From UBA7332 sp051648105 (lineage in GTDB: Bacteria; Bacteroidota; Bacteroidia; Bacteroidales; UBA7332): a DNA stretch of 64,000 nt. The stretch covers positions 8,124 to 72,123 of the forward strand of contig JBOFEN010000085.1 in NCBI GenBank assembly GCA_051648105.1, written 5' to 3'. How positions within the stretch are numbered: position 1 is the stretch's first letter; the number at the start of each line of letters is the position of its first letter. The notes below the pieces were generated by a model. It did not search any database. It was not told the origin of the DNA and saw nothing but the letters and a program-made list of their open reading frames with translations. A program made the translations under genes and the position numbers. Positions 7,404 through 16,375 of the stretch are shown piece by piece.

Positions 7404-8810
7404 TTAGAATTTAAGATAGTTCTTAGCGTTATTGTAGCATATGTCTTCTACCATCTGTCCAATGAATTCAAGTTCTGAAGCAGGTAGTTCTCCGCGCTCT
7501 ATGTCATTTCCAATCAGGTTACATAGTATTCTACGGAAGTATTCGTGTCTTGGGTATGAAAGGAAACTGCGTGAGTCAGTTAACATACCAACGAAACGGC
7601 TCAGAAGACCAAGAACAGAGAGTGAGTTCATCTGATTTTCCATACCTACTTTTTGGTCAAGGAACCACCATCCTGATCCGAACTGTATTTTACCAGCAAC
7701 AGATCCATCTTGGAAGTTTCCAAGCATAGTAGAGATCAAATCGTTGTCGCGTGGGTTGATATTGTAGATGATAGTTTTAGCTAACTTATCTTCTGTGTCA
7801 AGGCGGTTGAGGAATTTTGCCATGCTTTTAGCAACAGAGAAGTCACCTATTGAGTCAAATCCTGTGTCTGGTCCAAGTTTTGCAAAAAGTCGTGTGTTGT
7901 TGTTGCGGATTACACCGTAGTGTAGCTGCTGTGTCCATCCCTTTTTCCAATCCATCACTGCAAATTCATACATCATGCATGACTTGAATTTTAGGATCTC
8001 TTCCATGTTCAAAGCCTTGCCACCATATACTTTATTGAATATAGCATCAATCTCTGCTTGTGTGTAGTCCTCAGCATAGAACTCCTCAATACCGTGGTCG
8101 GAGAGTTTGCAGCCCACGCTAGCAAAGAAGTCATGGCGAACCTCTATGGCTTTGATAAGATCAGCAAAGTTTGAAATAGTTACTCCAGAAACTTCAGATA
8201 GTTTTTCTACGTACTGAATGAATAGTTCTGGAACTTCAACAGCCATTGCTTTATCAGGTCTCCATGTTGGCAACACTTTAACCTCAAAGCCATCTTCTTT
8301 GATTTTGATGTGGTGTTCAAGTGAATCTATAGGATCGTCTGTAGTACACACTAATTCTACATTGAATTTACGCATCAAATTGCGTGCACTGAACTCAGGA
8401 GTCTGTAGCTTAGCTGTACACTCGTCGAAAATCTCTCTAGCTGTTGATGGGTTAAGAATAGTGTCAACTCCAAAAGCACGACGTAGCTCAAGGTGTGTCC
8501 AGTGGTATAGAGGGTTACGCATTGTGTATGGTACCGTTTCTGCCCACTTTTCAAATTTTTCATACCATGATGTATCGCTACCAGTGCAGTATTTCTCATT
8601 TACACCATTGGTACGCATAGCTCTCCACTTATAGTGGTCTCCCTCAAGCCAAATTTGCCCAAGGTTGTCGAAGCGGCGATCGTTAGCGATCTGCTCTGGT
8701 ACTAAGTGGCAATGGTAGTCAATGATTGGCATTTTTGCCGCATGATTGTGGTAAAGATCTTGTGCTGTTTTAGTCTCAAGCACAAAGTTTTGATCCATAA
8801 ATTGCTTCAT
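7404..8810 (-). CDS. uxaC: Glucuronate (uronate) isomerase
   Basis: The 468-residue protein is a full-length UxaC of the amidohydrolase superfamily. It isomerises D-galacturonate to D-tagaturonate and D-glucuronate to D-fructuronate in the cytosol, the first step of intracellular uronate breakdown. The metal-binding HxH motif is in IIDYHCHLVPEQI near residue 33, and the C-terminal part RFVGMLTDSRSFLSYPRHEYFRRILC is characteristic. It is transcribed divergently from the LacI-type regulator and the uxaB-uxaA genes, which supply the next two steps. A palindrome at 8855-8866 lies between its putative promoter and start, so it is probably controlled by that regulator. Confidence 0.95.
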   Translation of the reverse strand: MKQFMDQNFVLETKTAQDLYHNHAAKMPIIDYHCHLVPEQIANDRRFDNLGQIWLEGDHYKWRAMRTNGVNEKYCTGSDTSWYEKFEKWAETVPYTMRNPLYHWTHLELRRAFGVDTILNPSTAREIFDECTAKLQTPEFSARNLMRKFNVELVCTTDDPIDSLEHHIKIKEDGFEVKVLPTWRPDKAMAVEVPELFIQYVEKLSEVSGVTISNFADLIKAIEVRHDFFASVGCKLSDHGIEEFYAEDYTQAEIDAIFNKVYGGKALNMEEILKFKSCMMYEFAVMDWKKGWTQQLHYGVIRNNNTRLFAKLGPDTGFDSIGDFSVAKSMAKFLNRLDTEDKLAKTIIYNINPRDNDLISTMLGNFQDGSVAGKIQFGSGWWFLDQKVGMENQMNSLSVLGLLSRFVGMLTDSRSFLSYPRHEYFRRILCNLIGNDIERGELPASELEFIGQMVEDICYNNAKNYLKF

Positions 8811-8854
8811 TGTAAAGAACTTTATTAATGAGTTTTATATGTTTCGCTATCGTG

Positions 8855-8866
8855 TTCGTCCACGAA
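8855..8866. promoter_or_regulatory. Operator-like palindrome, uxaC side
   Basis: TTCGTCCACGAA is palindromic except at the central pair and matches the second site at 8913-8924 in 11 of 12 bases. On the minus strand it follows directly after a -7-like TACTTTCG, a position suited to repression of uxaC. LacI-type proteins commonly bind such sites; binding here is inferred. Confidence 0.7.
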
Positions 8867-8880
8867 AGTATAGGTTTTTT

Positions 8881-8910
8881 TTTGTAAATCAAAATATATT
8901 GTTACTTTTG
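8881..8910 (+). promoter_or_regulatory. Promoter of the lacI-uxaB-uxaA unit
   Basis: TTTG at 8881-8884 and TACTTTTG at 8903-8910 are separated by 18 bases, close to the Bacteroidetes consensus of 19-21. The operator at 8913-8924 would cover the transcription start. Confidence 0.6.
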
Positions 8911-8912
8911 TG

Positions 8913-8924
8913 TTCGTGCACGAA
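8913..8924. promoter_or_regulatory. Operator-like palindrome, lacI side
   Basis: TTCGTGCACGAA is a perfect 12-bp palindrome directly after the -7 box of the regulator gene and 17 bases before its ATG. With the related site 58 bases away it suggests cooperative self-repression and repression of uxaC. Confidence 0.72.
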
Positions 8925-8941
8925 TAAAAGAGTTGTTACAT

Positions 8942-10015
8942 ATGGAACTAAAGAAAAAGCCAATAAGGATAAAAGATATAGCAGAGCTCGCAGGTGTCTC
9001 GGCAGGGACAGTGGATAGAGTGCTGCATTCAAGGGGAGAAGTTTCTCAAGAGAGTAAAGAGAAAGTAGAGAAAGTACTAAGAGAACTTAATTATAAGCCT
9101 AATGTTTTTGCATCGGCATTAGCCTCAAAGCGTAAAGAGCATAAGTTTGTATATATGATGCCAATTCACTCACCAGGGGACTATTGGGACTCTATAGAGA
9201 GTGGTATTCGTAAGGCGGAAAGAGAATATCTATCCGTTAATGTCGTATTGCAACCTGTTCTTTTTGACCAGTATGATGTGGATTCATTTAAAAGGGCCGT
9301 TCAAGTGGCTCTTAACCATGAGCCTCAAGCAATATTATTAGCTCCTGTCTTTAGAGACGAGACGGTTCAGTTTTTGAAAGAGTTAAATTTTAGAAGCATA
9401 CCATATGTGTTCTTTGATTCAAGAATTGAAGGGGAGAACTCATTTGCATATTATGGTCAAGACTCTTTCAAGAGTGGTTATCTAGCTTGTAAGTTAATGA
9501 TGACTAGTGTGCCTAAGGGTAGTGAGATAGTTTTATTTCATTCAAAACGTCATGGTATTTTCTCCAATCAAACGGCCGTTAGAAAAGAGGGTTTCTTAAA
9601 ATGTGCTCAAGAGATGGAGTTAGAGTATCAGATTCACACAATTGAGATTCCTATTAATGATGAAATAGAGGCTAAGTATCAGATTGAGAGTCTTCTTCGT
9701 AATTACCCTAATACTAGAGGGGCTGTGATATTTAACTCTAGAAGTTATCTTATTGGAGAAAATCTAGATATGCTTGATGGAAAGAAGCTTCAAGTGATTG
9801 GTTTTGATGCTCTAGAGAAGAATGTAGAGTGTTTGAAAAGGGGTACTATACAGTACTTGATAGGTCAGAGACCGGAGATTCAGGGGTATAAGAGTGTAAA
9901 GGTGCTGTGTGATGGTATAATATTTAAGCAGCCTGTTACAGCAGTTAACTACATGCCTTTGGATATTCTAACAGCAGATAATATAGATTACTATTGTGAT
10001 TTTGAATATATGTAA
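8942..10015 (+). CDS. LacI-family regulator of uronate catabolism
   Basis: A 357-residue regulator. The start chosen is ATG 8942; the open frame also allows TTG at 8933. Residues 8-55 form a LacI-type helix-turn-helix (IRIKDIAELAGVSAGTVDRV, then the hinge-side NYKPNVFASALAS). The rest resembles a periplasmic-binding-protein-like sugar sensor of the type-4 group (VFFDSRI, then QVIGFDALEKNVECLKRG and IGQRPEIQGYKSV). It heads an operon with uxaB and uxaA only 15 bases downstream, and is divergent from uxaC. The effector is probably a galacturonate-derived intermediate, but this is inferred from context only. Confidence 0.88.
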   Translation: MELKKKPIRIKDIAELAGVSAGTVDRVLHSRGEVSQESKEKVEKVLRELNYKPNVFASALASKRKEHKFVYMMPIHSPGDYWDSIESGIRKAEREYLSVNVVLQPVLFDQYDVDSFKRAVQVALNHEPQAILLAPVFRDETVQFLKELNFRSIPYVFFDSRIEGENSFAYYGQDSFKSGYLACKLMMTSVPKGSEIVLFHSKRHGIFSNQTAVRKEGFLKCAQEMELEYQIHTIEIPINDEIEAKYQIESLLRNYPNTRGAVIFNSRSYLIGENLDMLDGKKLQVIGFDALEKNVECLKRGTIQYLIGQRPEIQGYKSVKVLCDGIIFKQPVTAVNYMPLDILTADNIDYYCDFEYM

Positions 10016-10030
10016 ACTAAATAAATAGAC

Positions 10031-11470
10031 ATGAACACATTAAACAGAACAACTGCTACGGTAGCTAAGAGCTATCCTAATCGTATTATCCAGTTTGGAG
10101 AGGGTAACTTCTTGCGTGCATTTATCGATTGGATGGTGTATGAGATGAATAATAAGGTTGGGTTCAACGCTGGAGTGACAGTTGTTCAGCCAATAGAGCA
10201 GGGTATGGTATCTATGTTGAAAGAGCAGGATTGCTTATACCACTTGATAGAAAAAGGGTTGGAAAAGGGCGAGGCAGTTCGTCGAGTACAGCTGATTGAT
10301 GTTATCAATAATGGTGTCAACCCATACACTGAGTATGATGCTTATATGGCATTGGCAGATGATTTGAATAATCGTTTTATTATATCAAATACCACAGAGG
10401 CTGGTATCTGCTTTGATGCAACAGATAAGTTTGAGGATAAACCTGCAAAATCATTCCCTGGTAAGCTGACTCAATTGATGTATCGTCGTTTTCAAGCAGT
10501 TTCTGGTGCTAATGACAAGGGCTTCATTGTAATGCCTTGTGAGTTGATTGATAGAAATGGTGATAACCTACTAAAGGCTATCCTTCAGTATGTAGATCTT
10601 TGGAGTCTAGGTGCAGAGTTTAAAGCATGGGTAGAGAGTGCTAACCACTACTGTAATACTTTGGTTGATAGGATTGTTCCTGGTTTCCCACGTGAGACAA
10701 TCAATGAGATCAAGGAAGAGGTTGGTTATAATGACAATTTGGTAGTTGAGGGAGAGATCTTCCATCTATTGGTTGTTGAGGCTCCAGAGATTGTAAAGAG
10801 TGAATTTCCTGCTGACAAGGCTGGTCTGAATGTTCTTTTTGTGCCTAGTATGAAGCCATATCGCGATCGTAAGGTTACCCTTTTGAATGGCCCTCACACT
10901 GTATTGTCTCCAGTAGGTTACTTGAGTGGATTGGATACTGTTGCTGAGTGTGTAGATCATGAAGTTATTGGTGCTTATGTTCGTAAGGCTATGTATCAAG
11001 AGCTTTTGGCTTCTTTGGATTTGCCAGAGTCTGAGCTAGTTGAGTTTTCGAATGATGTAATTGATAGATTCCGTAATCCATTTGTTAAGCATATGGTAAC
11101 GAGTATCATGTTGAACTCTTTCCCTAAATATAAGACCAGAGATCTTCCTGCTGTGAAGCTTTACCTTGAGCGTAAGGGTGAGTTACCTGCTGCTTTGGTA
11201 TTAGGGTTGGCTGCTATTTGTGTTTATTACAAAGGTGGTAAGCGTGGTAATGATGAGGTCAAGCCTAACGATGATGCTGCAATCATGGAGCTATTGAACA
11301 ATCTATGGAGCTCAAATGATGTAGATGTAGTTGCTGAAGGAGTGCTTAAGGCTTCATTTATTTGGGGTGAGGATTTGACACTTGTTGATGGACTTGAGGC
11401 TAAATTGAGTAGCTATATTTCGTCAATACTAGATAATGGTATGATGGAAACAGTAAAATCAATTATCTAA
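10031..11470 (+). CDS. uxaB: Tagaturonate reductase (altronate oxidoreductase)
   Basis: The 479-residue protein belongs to the mannitol/altronate dehydrogenase family and reduces D-tagaturonate to D-altronate with NADH. The N-terminal nucleotide-binding region contains IIQFGEGNFLRAFIDWM (residues 19-35); ISNTTEAGI and the KVTLLNGPHTVLSPVGYLSG segment are typical of UxaB. It is cytosolic. It lies 15 bases after the regulator and 41 before uxaA, giving the order of the isomerase pathway: UxaC, UxaB, UxaA. The family also contains fructuronate reductases, but the companion altronate dehydratase makes the tagaturonate assignment more likely. Confidence 0.92.
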   Translation: MNTLNRTTATVAKSYPNRIIQFGEGNFLRAFIDWMVYEMNNKVGFNAGVTVVQPIEQGMVSMLKEQDCLYHLIEKGLEKGEAVRRVQLIDVINNGVNPYTEYDAYMALADDLNNRFIISNTTEAGICFDATDKFEDKPAKSFPGKLTQLMYRRFQAVSGANDKGFIVMPCELIDRNGDNLLKAILQYVDLWSLGAEFKAWVESANHYCNTLVDRIVPGFPRETINEIKEEVGYNDNLVVEGEIFHLLVVEAPEIVKSEFPADKAGLNVLFVPSMKPYRDRKVTLLNGPHTVLSPVGYLSGLDTVAECVDHEVIGAYVRKAMYQELLASLDLPESELVEFSNDVIDRFRNPFVKHMVTSIMLNSFPKYKTRDLPAVKLYLERKGELPAALVLGLAAICVYYKGGKRGNDEVKPNDDAAIMELLNNLWSSNDVDVVAEGVLKASFIWGEDLTLVDGLEAKLSSYISSILDNGMMETVKSII

Positions 11471-11511
11471 TTCAACTCTAACAAAATTACAAATTCAATT
11501 ATTCGTTATAT

Positions 11512-13005
11512 ATGAATAAGACTGCATATTTGAGAATTAATCCAGCTGATAATGTAATTGTTGCTATTGATACTTTAGCAGCAGGTGCAGTAGTTGAGGT
11601 TGATGGCCAGGTTATTACCCTCAAAGAGGAGATTCCAGCTGGGCATAAGTTTGCTCTTAAGAGCTTCTTGGCCGATGAGAATATTATTAAATATGGATAT
11701 CCAATTGGCCATGCAAGAGAGGCAATAGAGCAGGGTGCTTGGGTGAATGAGAAGAATATCAAGACGAATCTATCTGGTGTTCTTGATTACTGTTATCGCC
11801 CACAGCTTGAAGAGTTGTCGATTGAGAAGGTTAACTTGACATTTAAAGGTTATAAACGTGCTAATGGTGAGGTTGGTATCAGAAATGATATCTTTATTAT
11901 ACCTACCGTTGGGTGCGTAAACGGAATTGTCAACAAGTTGGCTGAAGAGCTAAGAAAAGAGACAAACTCTAAGGATGTAGACTCTATTGTTGCTTTTCCT
12001 CATAATTATGGGTGTTCGCAGCTAGGTGAGGATCATGAGAATACTCGAAAAGTTCTTCGTGATATGGTTATGCACCCAAATGTTGGTGGGGTGCTTGTCG
12101 TTGGGTTAGGCTGTGAGAATAATCAGATCGGGGCTTTCCGCGAAATGTTGGGTGATATAGATACTTCCAGAGTTAAGTTTATGGAGACTCAACGTGTAAA
12201 AGATGAGTTTGAAGTAGGCATGGAGTATCTTCGTGATATCTATAGTGTAGTATCTAAGGATATGCGAACAGAGTGTCCTATAAGTGATCTTCGTGTTGGC
12301 CTCAAGTGTGGTGGCTCTGATGGTTTTTCAGGTATTACAGCAAATCCTTTACTGGGTCAATTCTCAGATTTTTTGATTGCTCAAGGTGGTACTTCAATCT
12401 TGACTGAGGTTCCTGAGATGTTTGGTGCGGAGACTATACTGATGGATAGAGCAGAGAGCGTAGATGTGTTTGATCGTACTGTTCATCTAATAAATGACTT
12501 TAAGGAGTACTTTATAGCAAATAATCAGCCTGTTTATGAGAATCCTTCTCCAGGTAATAAGGCTGGAGGTATATCTACACTCGAGGAGAAGTCTCTTGGT
12601 TGTACTCAGAAGTGTGGTAAATCAGTTGTTAAGGATGTCTTAATGTATGGAGATAGGATTAAGAAGTGTGGACTCAACTTATTGAGCTCTCCAGGTAATG
12701 ATTTGGTTGCAGCTACGGCGTTGGCCTCAGCTGGTTGTCAGATTGTTCTTTTTACGACTGGTAGAGGTACTCCATTTGGAACTTACGTGCCAACGATGAA
12801 AATATCTACTAATACTCTTCTTTCTGAGAATAAACCAGGATGGATTGACTTTAATGCTGGGACTATTGTAGAGGGAGAGAGTATGGAGGATGCTTGTGTG
12901 AGATTTACAGAGTACCTTATTCGTGTAGCTAATGGCGAATTGGTAAATAACGAAAAGAAGGGTTATAAAGAGATTGCTATCTTCAAAACTGGAGTTACAC
13001 TTTAA
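11512..13005 (+). CDS. uxaA: Altronate dehydratase
   Basis: A full-length 497-residue UxaA that dehydrates D-altronate to 2-keto-3-deoxy-D-gluconate. The N-terminal ~90 residues form a SAF domain (AYLRINPADNVIVAIDTL, ending GYPIGHAREAIEQGAWV). The large C-terminal dehydratase domain has cysteines typical of the family in HNYGCSQLGEDHENTRK, VGLGCENNQI, GLKCGGSDGFSGITANP and SLGCTQKCGKS, likely Fe ligands. It follows uxaB and precedes the GH28 gene by 27 bases. No KDG kinase or aldolase follows, so the pathway must be completed by genes elsewhere. Confidence 0.94.
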   Translation: MNKTAYLRINPADNVIVAIDTLAAGAVVEVDGQVITLKEEIPAGHKFALKSFLADENIIKYGYPIGHAREAIEQGAWVNEKNIKTNLSGVLDYCYRPQLEELSIEKVNLTFKGYKRANGEVGIRNDIFIIPTVGCVNGIVNKLAEELRKETNSKDVDSIVAFPHNYGCSQLGEDHENTRKVLRDMVMHPNVGGVLVVGLGCENNQIGAFREMLGDIDTSRVKFMETQRVKDEFEVGMEYLRDIYSVVSKDMRTECPISDLRVGLKCGGSDGFSGITANPLLGQFSDFLIAQGGTSILTEVPEMFGAETILMDRAESVDVFDRTVHLINDFKEYFIANNQPVYENPSPGNKAGGISTLEEKSLGCTQKCGKSVVKDVLMYGDRIKKCGLNLLSSPGNDLVAATALASAGCQIVLFTTGRGTPFGTYVPTMKISTNTLLSENKPGWIDFNAGTIVEGESMEDACVRFTEYLIRVANGELVNNEKKGYKEIAIFKTGVTL

Positions 13006-13032
13006 TTGGTTGATAATAATAAATTAATAATA

Positions 13033-14700
13033 ATGAAAAGATTTTCTGCAATTCTATTTGCTGCAATCGTATCACTCTCTGTGATTGCTCAGTCTAGTGA
13101 TAAATATGATTATTTGTATGAGAACCTTCCATTCTCCATGCCTAAGGTTGAGGTTGCAAAGATTCCTTCTAATAAGGTTTCTGTAACTGACTTTGGAGCA
13201 AAAGGGGATGCTGTAACTCTCAATACTGAGGCTTTTGCTAAAGCTATCCAGGCTGTTTCTGCTCTTGGTGGTGGTACAGTGGAGGTTCCTGCTGGAGTTT
13301 GGTATACTGGTCCAATTACATTTGTAAGCAACTTGAATCTTCATCTTAAGGATGGTGCTGTTATAGTATTTAGTTCAAACTTTGATGACTATAAGCTTAT
13401 TGATACATCATTTGAGGGGTTAGACACGAAGCGTTGTATTGCTCCCCTTAATGCAGTTGGTGCAACCAATATTGCCATTACTGGTAATGGTACAATTGAT
13501 GGTAATGGTGATGCTTGGCGTCCAGTTAAGAAGGGTAAAATGACACCTGGTCAGTGGAGTAAGCTCACAAAGAAGGGTAAGCTAAACGACAAAAAGGATT
13601 TTTGGTTCCCAACAGATAAGTCATTTAATGGATGGAATCAAACAGAGGGTAACTTCAATGTGCCAATTCTTAAGGATGATCAAACATGGGATGATGTAAA
13701 AGATTGGTTACGTCCTGTATTGTTGAGCTTTGTTAGCTGTAAGAATGTACTTCTTCAGGGTGTAACATTTCAAAACTCTCCTAGCTGGAACCTACACCCT
13801 AATATGTGTGAGAATGTGATACTAGATGGCGTTTCTGTTCGTAACCCATGGTACTCACAGAATGGAGATGGGTTAGACCTTGAATCATGTACTAATGCTA
13901 TAGTTGTTAATTCAACTTTTGATGTTGGTGATGATGCTATATGTATTAAGTCAGGGAAAGATGCAGATGGTCGTCGTCGTGGAATGCCTTGTCAGAACGT
14001 GATCGTTGATAATTGCGTTGTGTATCATGGTCATGGTGGATTTGTTGTTGGTTCTGAGATGTCGGGTGGTGTTAAGAATATTTCTGTTCGTAACTGTCAC
14101 TTCCTAGGTACTGATGTTGGACTACGCTTTAAATCAACTCGCGGTAGAGGTGGTGTTGTTGAGAATATTTATGTTGACAACTGTAATATGATCAATATTC
14201 CAACAGAACCACTACTTTTTGATCTTTATTACGGTGGTAAGTCTGCTGTTGAAGAACTTGAAGAGGGGTCTGGCTTAGCTAAAGTAGAGAAGATCCCAGC
14301 AGTAACAGAAGAGACTCCTGCTTTCCGTAATATCTTCATCACAAATATTGCTTGCCGTGGTGCTCGTAGAGCTATGTTCTTTAATGGCTTGCCAGAGATG
14401 AATATTGAGAATGTTGTTGTTGAAAATGCTTCTATCTATGCTGAGATAGGTGCTGAATTGTCTGAAGCGGATGGTGTTGTGCTGAAAAATGTGAACATCG
14501 TACCTGCTAAAGGTGCAGCTTTGATGTTGAACAATGTTAAGAATGTTAAGGTTGAAGGGTTTACTTGTCCAGAGTCTGATCAAATGCTTCAGGTTACAGG
14601 TTCAAGAACAGCAAAGGTTTCTATTAAGTCAAGCTCTATAAATAGCAAGAGATCTAAAGTTGCAGACCAAGTTAAGAAGGGTTCTGTTTCGATAAAATAA
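13033..14700 (+). CDS. GH28 polygalacturonase-like enzyme, secreted
   Basis: A 555-residue protein with a signal peptide (MKRFSAILFAAIVSLSVIAQ) and a right-handed beta-helix. ATG 13033 is preferred to the TTG 27 bases upstream because the signal peptide starts there. GH28 catalytic motifs are present: NGDGLDLES (Asp282), VGDDAICIKSG (Asp300/301), HGHGG (333-335) and RFK (365-367). It should hydrolyse alpha-1,4 linkages of galacturonan or galacturonides, possibly from the non-reducing end, in the periplasm or at the surface. Its position directly behind uxaB-uxaA links galacturonide release to uronate breakdown. Rhamnogalacturonan or xylogalacturonan as substrate cannot be excluded. Confidence 0.9.
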   Translation: MKRFSAILFAAIVSLSVIAQSSDKYDYLYENLPFSMPKVEVAKIPSNKVSVTDFGAKGDAVTLNTEAFAKAIQAVSALGGGTVEVPAGVWYTGPITFVSNLNLHLKDGAVIVFSSNFDDYKLIDTSFEGLDTKRCIAPLNAVGATNIAITGNGTIDGNGDAWRPVKKGKMTPGQWSKLTKKGKLNDKKDFWFPTDKSFNGWNQTEGNFNVPILKDDQTWDDVKDWLRPVLLSFVSCKNVLLQGVTFQNSPSWNLHPNMCENVILDGVSVRNPWYSQNGDGLDLESCTNAIVVNSTFDVGDDAICIKSGKDADGRRRGMPCQNVIVDNCVVYHGHGGFVVGSEMSGGVKNISVRNCHFLGTDVGLRFKSTRGRGGVVENIYVDNCNMINIPTEPLLFDLYYGGKSAVEELEEGSGLAKVEKIPAVTEETPAFRNIFITNIACRGARRAMFFNGLPEMNIENVVVENASIYAEIGAELSEADGVVLKNVNIVPAKGAALMLNNVKNVKVEGFTCPESDQMLQVTGSRTAKVSIKSSSINSKRSKVADQVKKGSVSIK

Positions 14701-14711
14701 ATGCTTTGATA

Positions 14712-15935
14712 ATGAGATTTATAACATCTTCATTTTTATGTGCCTGCGCATTATTTGTGCAGGCACAAGCTTTTACTCTAGATAGTGTAAAGGAGTATAA
14801 TTGTATATTGAGTAGTCCGAATAAAGTAGATTTATCTGACTATCCTGTGGTTATTCCCATTAGTGGAGAGGCTATGAATTGTCGTTTTGTGGTTTTAGAC
14901 TCAAAGAGGCGTATTGTCCCATCTCAAATGGATGACCTAGATGGTGATGGAAAGTATGATGAACTTATTTTTCTTGCTAGTTACTCAGGGAAGAAGAGTG
15001 CCTATTCAATAAGACCAGCAAAAGAGTCAGATCAATTGGTCTATAAGGCCAGGAGTAATGCTCAGATGTTTTTTAAAAATGATGACAAGTCAATAACTCC
15101 AACTCTTGTAGCATCATCTCCAACTGGAGATTTATATAATAAGTTACACCATCATGGACCTGCTTTTGAATCTGAATTAATAGCATATCGTCTTTACTTC
15201 GATAGAAAGCAAACTGTGGATGTATACGGAAAGAGATTCAAACAGTTGGAGTTGTCTGAGAGTTTGTGGTATCCAACGGATGAGCAGTTGGCTAAGGGTT
15301 TTGGAGATGATGTGTTAAGAGTTAGTGGTAGTGTAGGTGTTGGCACCCTTAAGGGGTGGGATGAAAAGAAAAAGAGGGCTATTCATATTGAGCCAGTATC
15401 TGAAAGAACAGCAAAGATTATTTCAAAAGGACCTTTGCGAACAGTTGTTGATCTTTCTGTCAAAGGTTGGCCTTATATGGGGCAGTCTGTATCTATTGAC
15501 TCAAGATATATTCTCTATGCTGGGGATAGAGTTGTTAATGTTACGCATAGGGTAGTGTCTGAAGATCCTTCAAAACTTATATTTACAACTGGAGTTCAGA
15601 AGATTGCTGAGCAAGAAAGATTCAGTGATAATAAAGGTGTGATTGCTGTTTGGGGATGTGACTGGCCTGTTAATGATACTATCAAGTATGCTAAGGAGAC
15701 AGTTGGTTTAGCAGTCTCAATACCTAAAGAGTTTGTTGTTTCTGAGGTTGAGGATCGCTCTAATTATCTTTACAAAATATCCCCAGATAGTATGGGGGTA
15801 ATAAGTTACTTATTTGCAGCTTATTCATTGAAAGAGGAGTTTGAGGTGTTAACTTCAGACGATTTTTTTGATTTAACTAAAGAGAGATTCTTTAATAGAC
15901 CTATCCAGATTAACCTTAAGCTGACACCTAGATAG
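14712..15935 (+). CDS. DUF4861-family secreted protein
   Basis: A 407-residue protein with signal peptide (MRFITSSFLCACALFVQAQA). ATG 14712 is used instead of TTG 14706. It resembles the DUF4861 family, which recurs in Bacteroidetes pectin and rhamnogalacturonan loci without a proven activity. Visible features include SQMDDLDGDGKYDELIFLAS near residue 75, the histidine-rich LYNKLHHHGPAFESELIAYR near residue 140, and GDRVVNVTHRVVSEDPS. The fold is probably beta-sandwich-like. It closes the regulator-led operon, 11 bases after GH28, before a strong terminator. A role as carbohydrate-active enzyme or binding protein is inferred only from context. Confidence 0.7.
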   Translation: MRFITSSFLCACALFVQAQAFTLDSVKEYNCILSSPNKVDLSDYPVVIPISGEAMNCRFVVLDSKRRIVPSQMDDLDGDGKYDELIFLASYSGKKSAYSIRPAKESDQLVYKARSNAQMFFKNDDKSITPTLVASSPTGDLYNKLHHHGPAFESELIAYRLYFDRKQTVDVYGKRFKQLELSESLWYPTDEQLAKGFGDDVLRVSGSVGVGTLKGWDEKKKRAIHIEPVSERTAKIISKGPLRTVVDLSVKGWPYMGQSVSIDSRYILYAGDRVVNVTHRVVSEDPSKLIFTTGVQKIAEQERFSDNKGVIAVWGCDWPVNDTIKYAKETVGLAVSIPKEFVVSEVEDRSNYLYKISPDSMGVISYLFAAYSLKEEFEVLTSDDFFDLTKERFFNRPIQINLKLTPR

Positions 15936-16055
15936 GATTTGTTCTATTTTTTTTATAGATGGGTTGGTAGAAAAGAGTAAGCTTTAATGTGTGATAGTGT
16001 TTGTTTTAACTCTTCATTTTTCATAATTGCTTACATATTGTTTTTATATAACCTT

Positions 16056-16098
16056 TTTGAGTAAACAGTAAGTCATTATTGACTTCTGTTTACTCAAA
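16056..16098 (+). terminator. Terminator after the uxaB-uxaA-GH28-DUF4861 unit
   Basis: A 13-bp stem TTTGAGTAAACAG continues, after one bulged base, into a 6-bp inner stem AAGTCA with loop TTAT. It separates the two plus-strand pectin units. Confidence 0.75.
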
Positions 16099-16143
16099 TT
16101 GATTTAGTGTTTTATTTGTTTGTATTTAGAAATTAATTTGTAA

Positions 16144-16268
16144 CTTCGTGGTCGGACACGAGTTGGTATTGTGCCTTTTAATGTTAATAGACGAAGAGCT
16201 AGGGCAGAAGAGGTTTGAAAAATGGAGTTGCAAATAGCTCGGTCCGTGTCCGAAAACGCACGAGGGAC
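16144..16268. promoter_or_regulatory. Leader of the GH105-SusC unit with paired inverted motifs
   Basis: Two GC-rich spots stand out in an AT-rich leader. At 16145-16161 the half-sites TTCGTG and CACGAG flank GTCGGA. At 16239-16268 lies CTCGGTCCGTGTCCG, later followed by ACGCACGAG. TCGGACACG (16152-16160) is the exact reverse complement of CGTGTCCGA (16245-16253). They could be two binding sites for a loop-forming regulator or pair in the RNA leader. The TTCGTG/CACGA half-sites resemble the uxaC/lacI operators, with a wider spacer. Confidence 0.45.
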
Positions 16269-16375
16269 TGCTTGTCTGAGGCTTGAGTTGGATTCTCTTT
16301 ATAAAGGGTATCGATGTGATAGTCAATACATATGGTTAATATCTTACTTTAAAAAACATAAACAGTCTAATTTAT

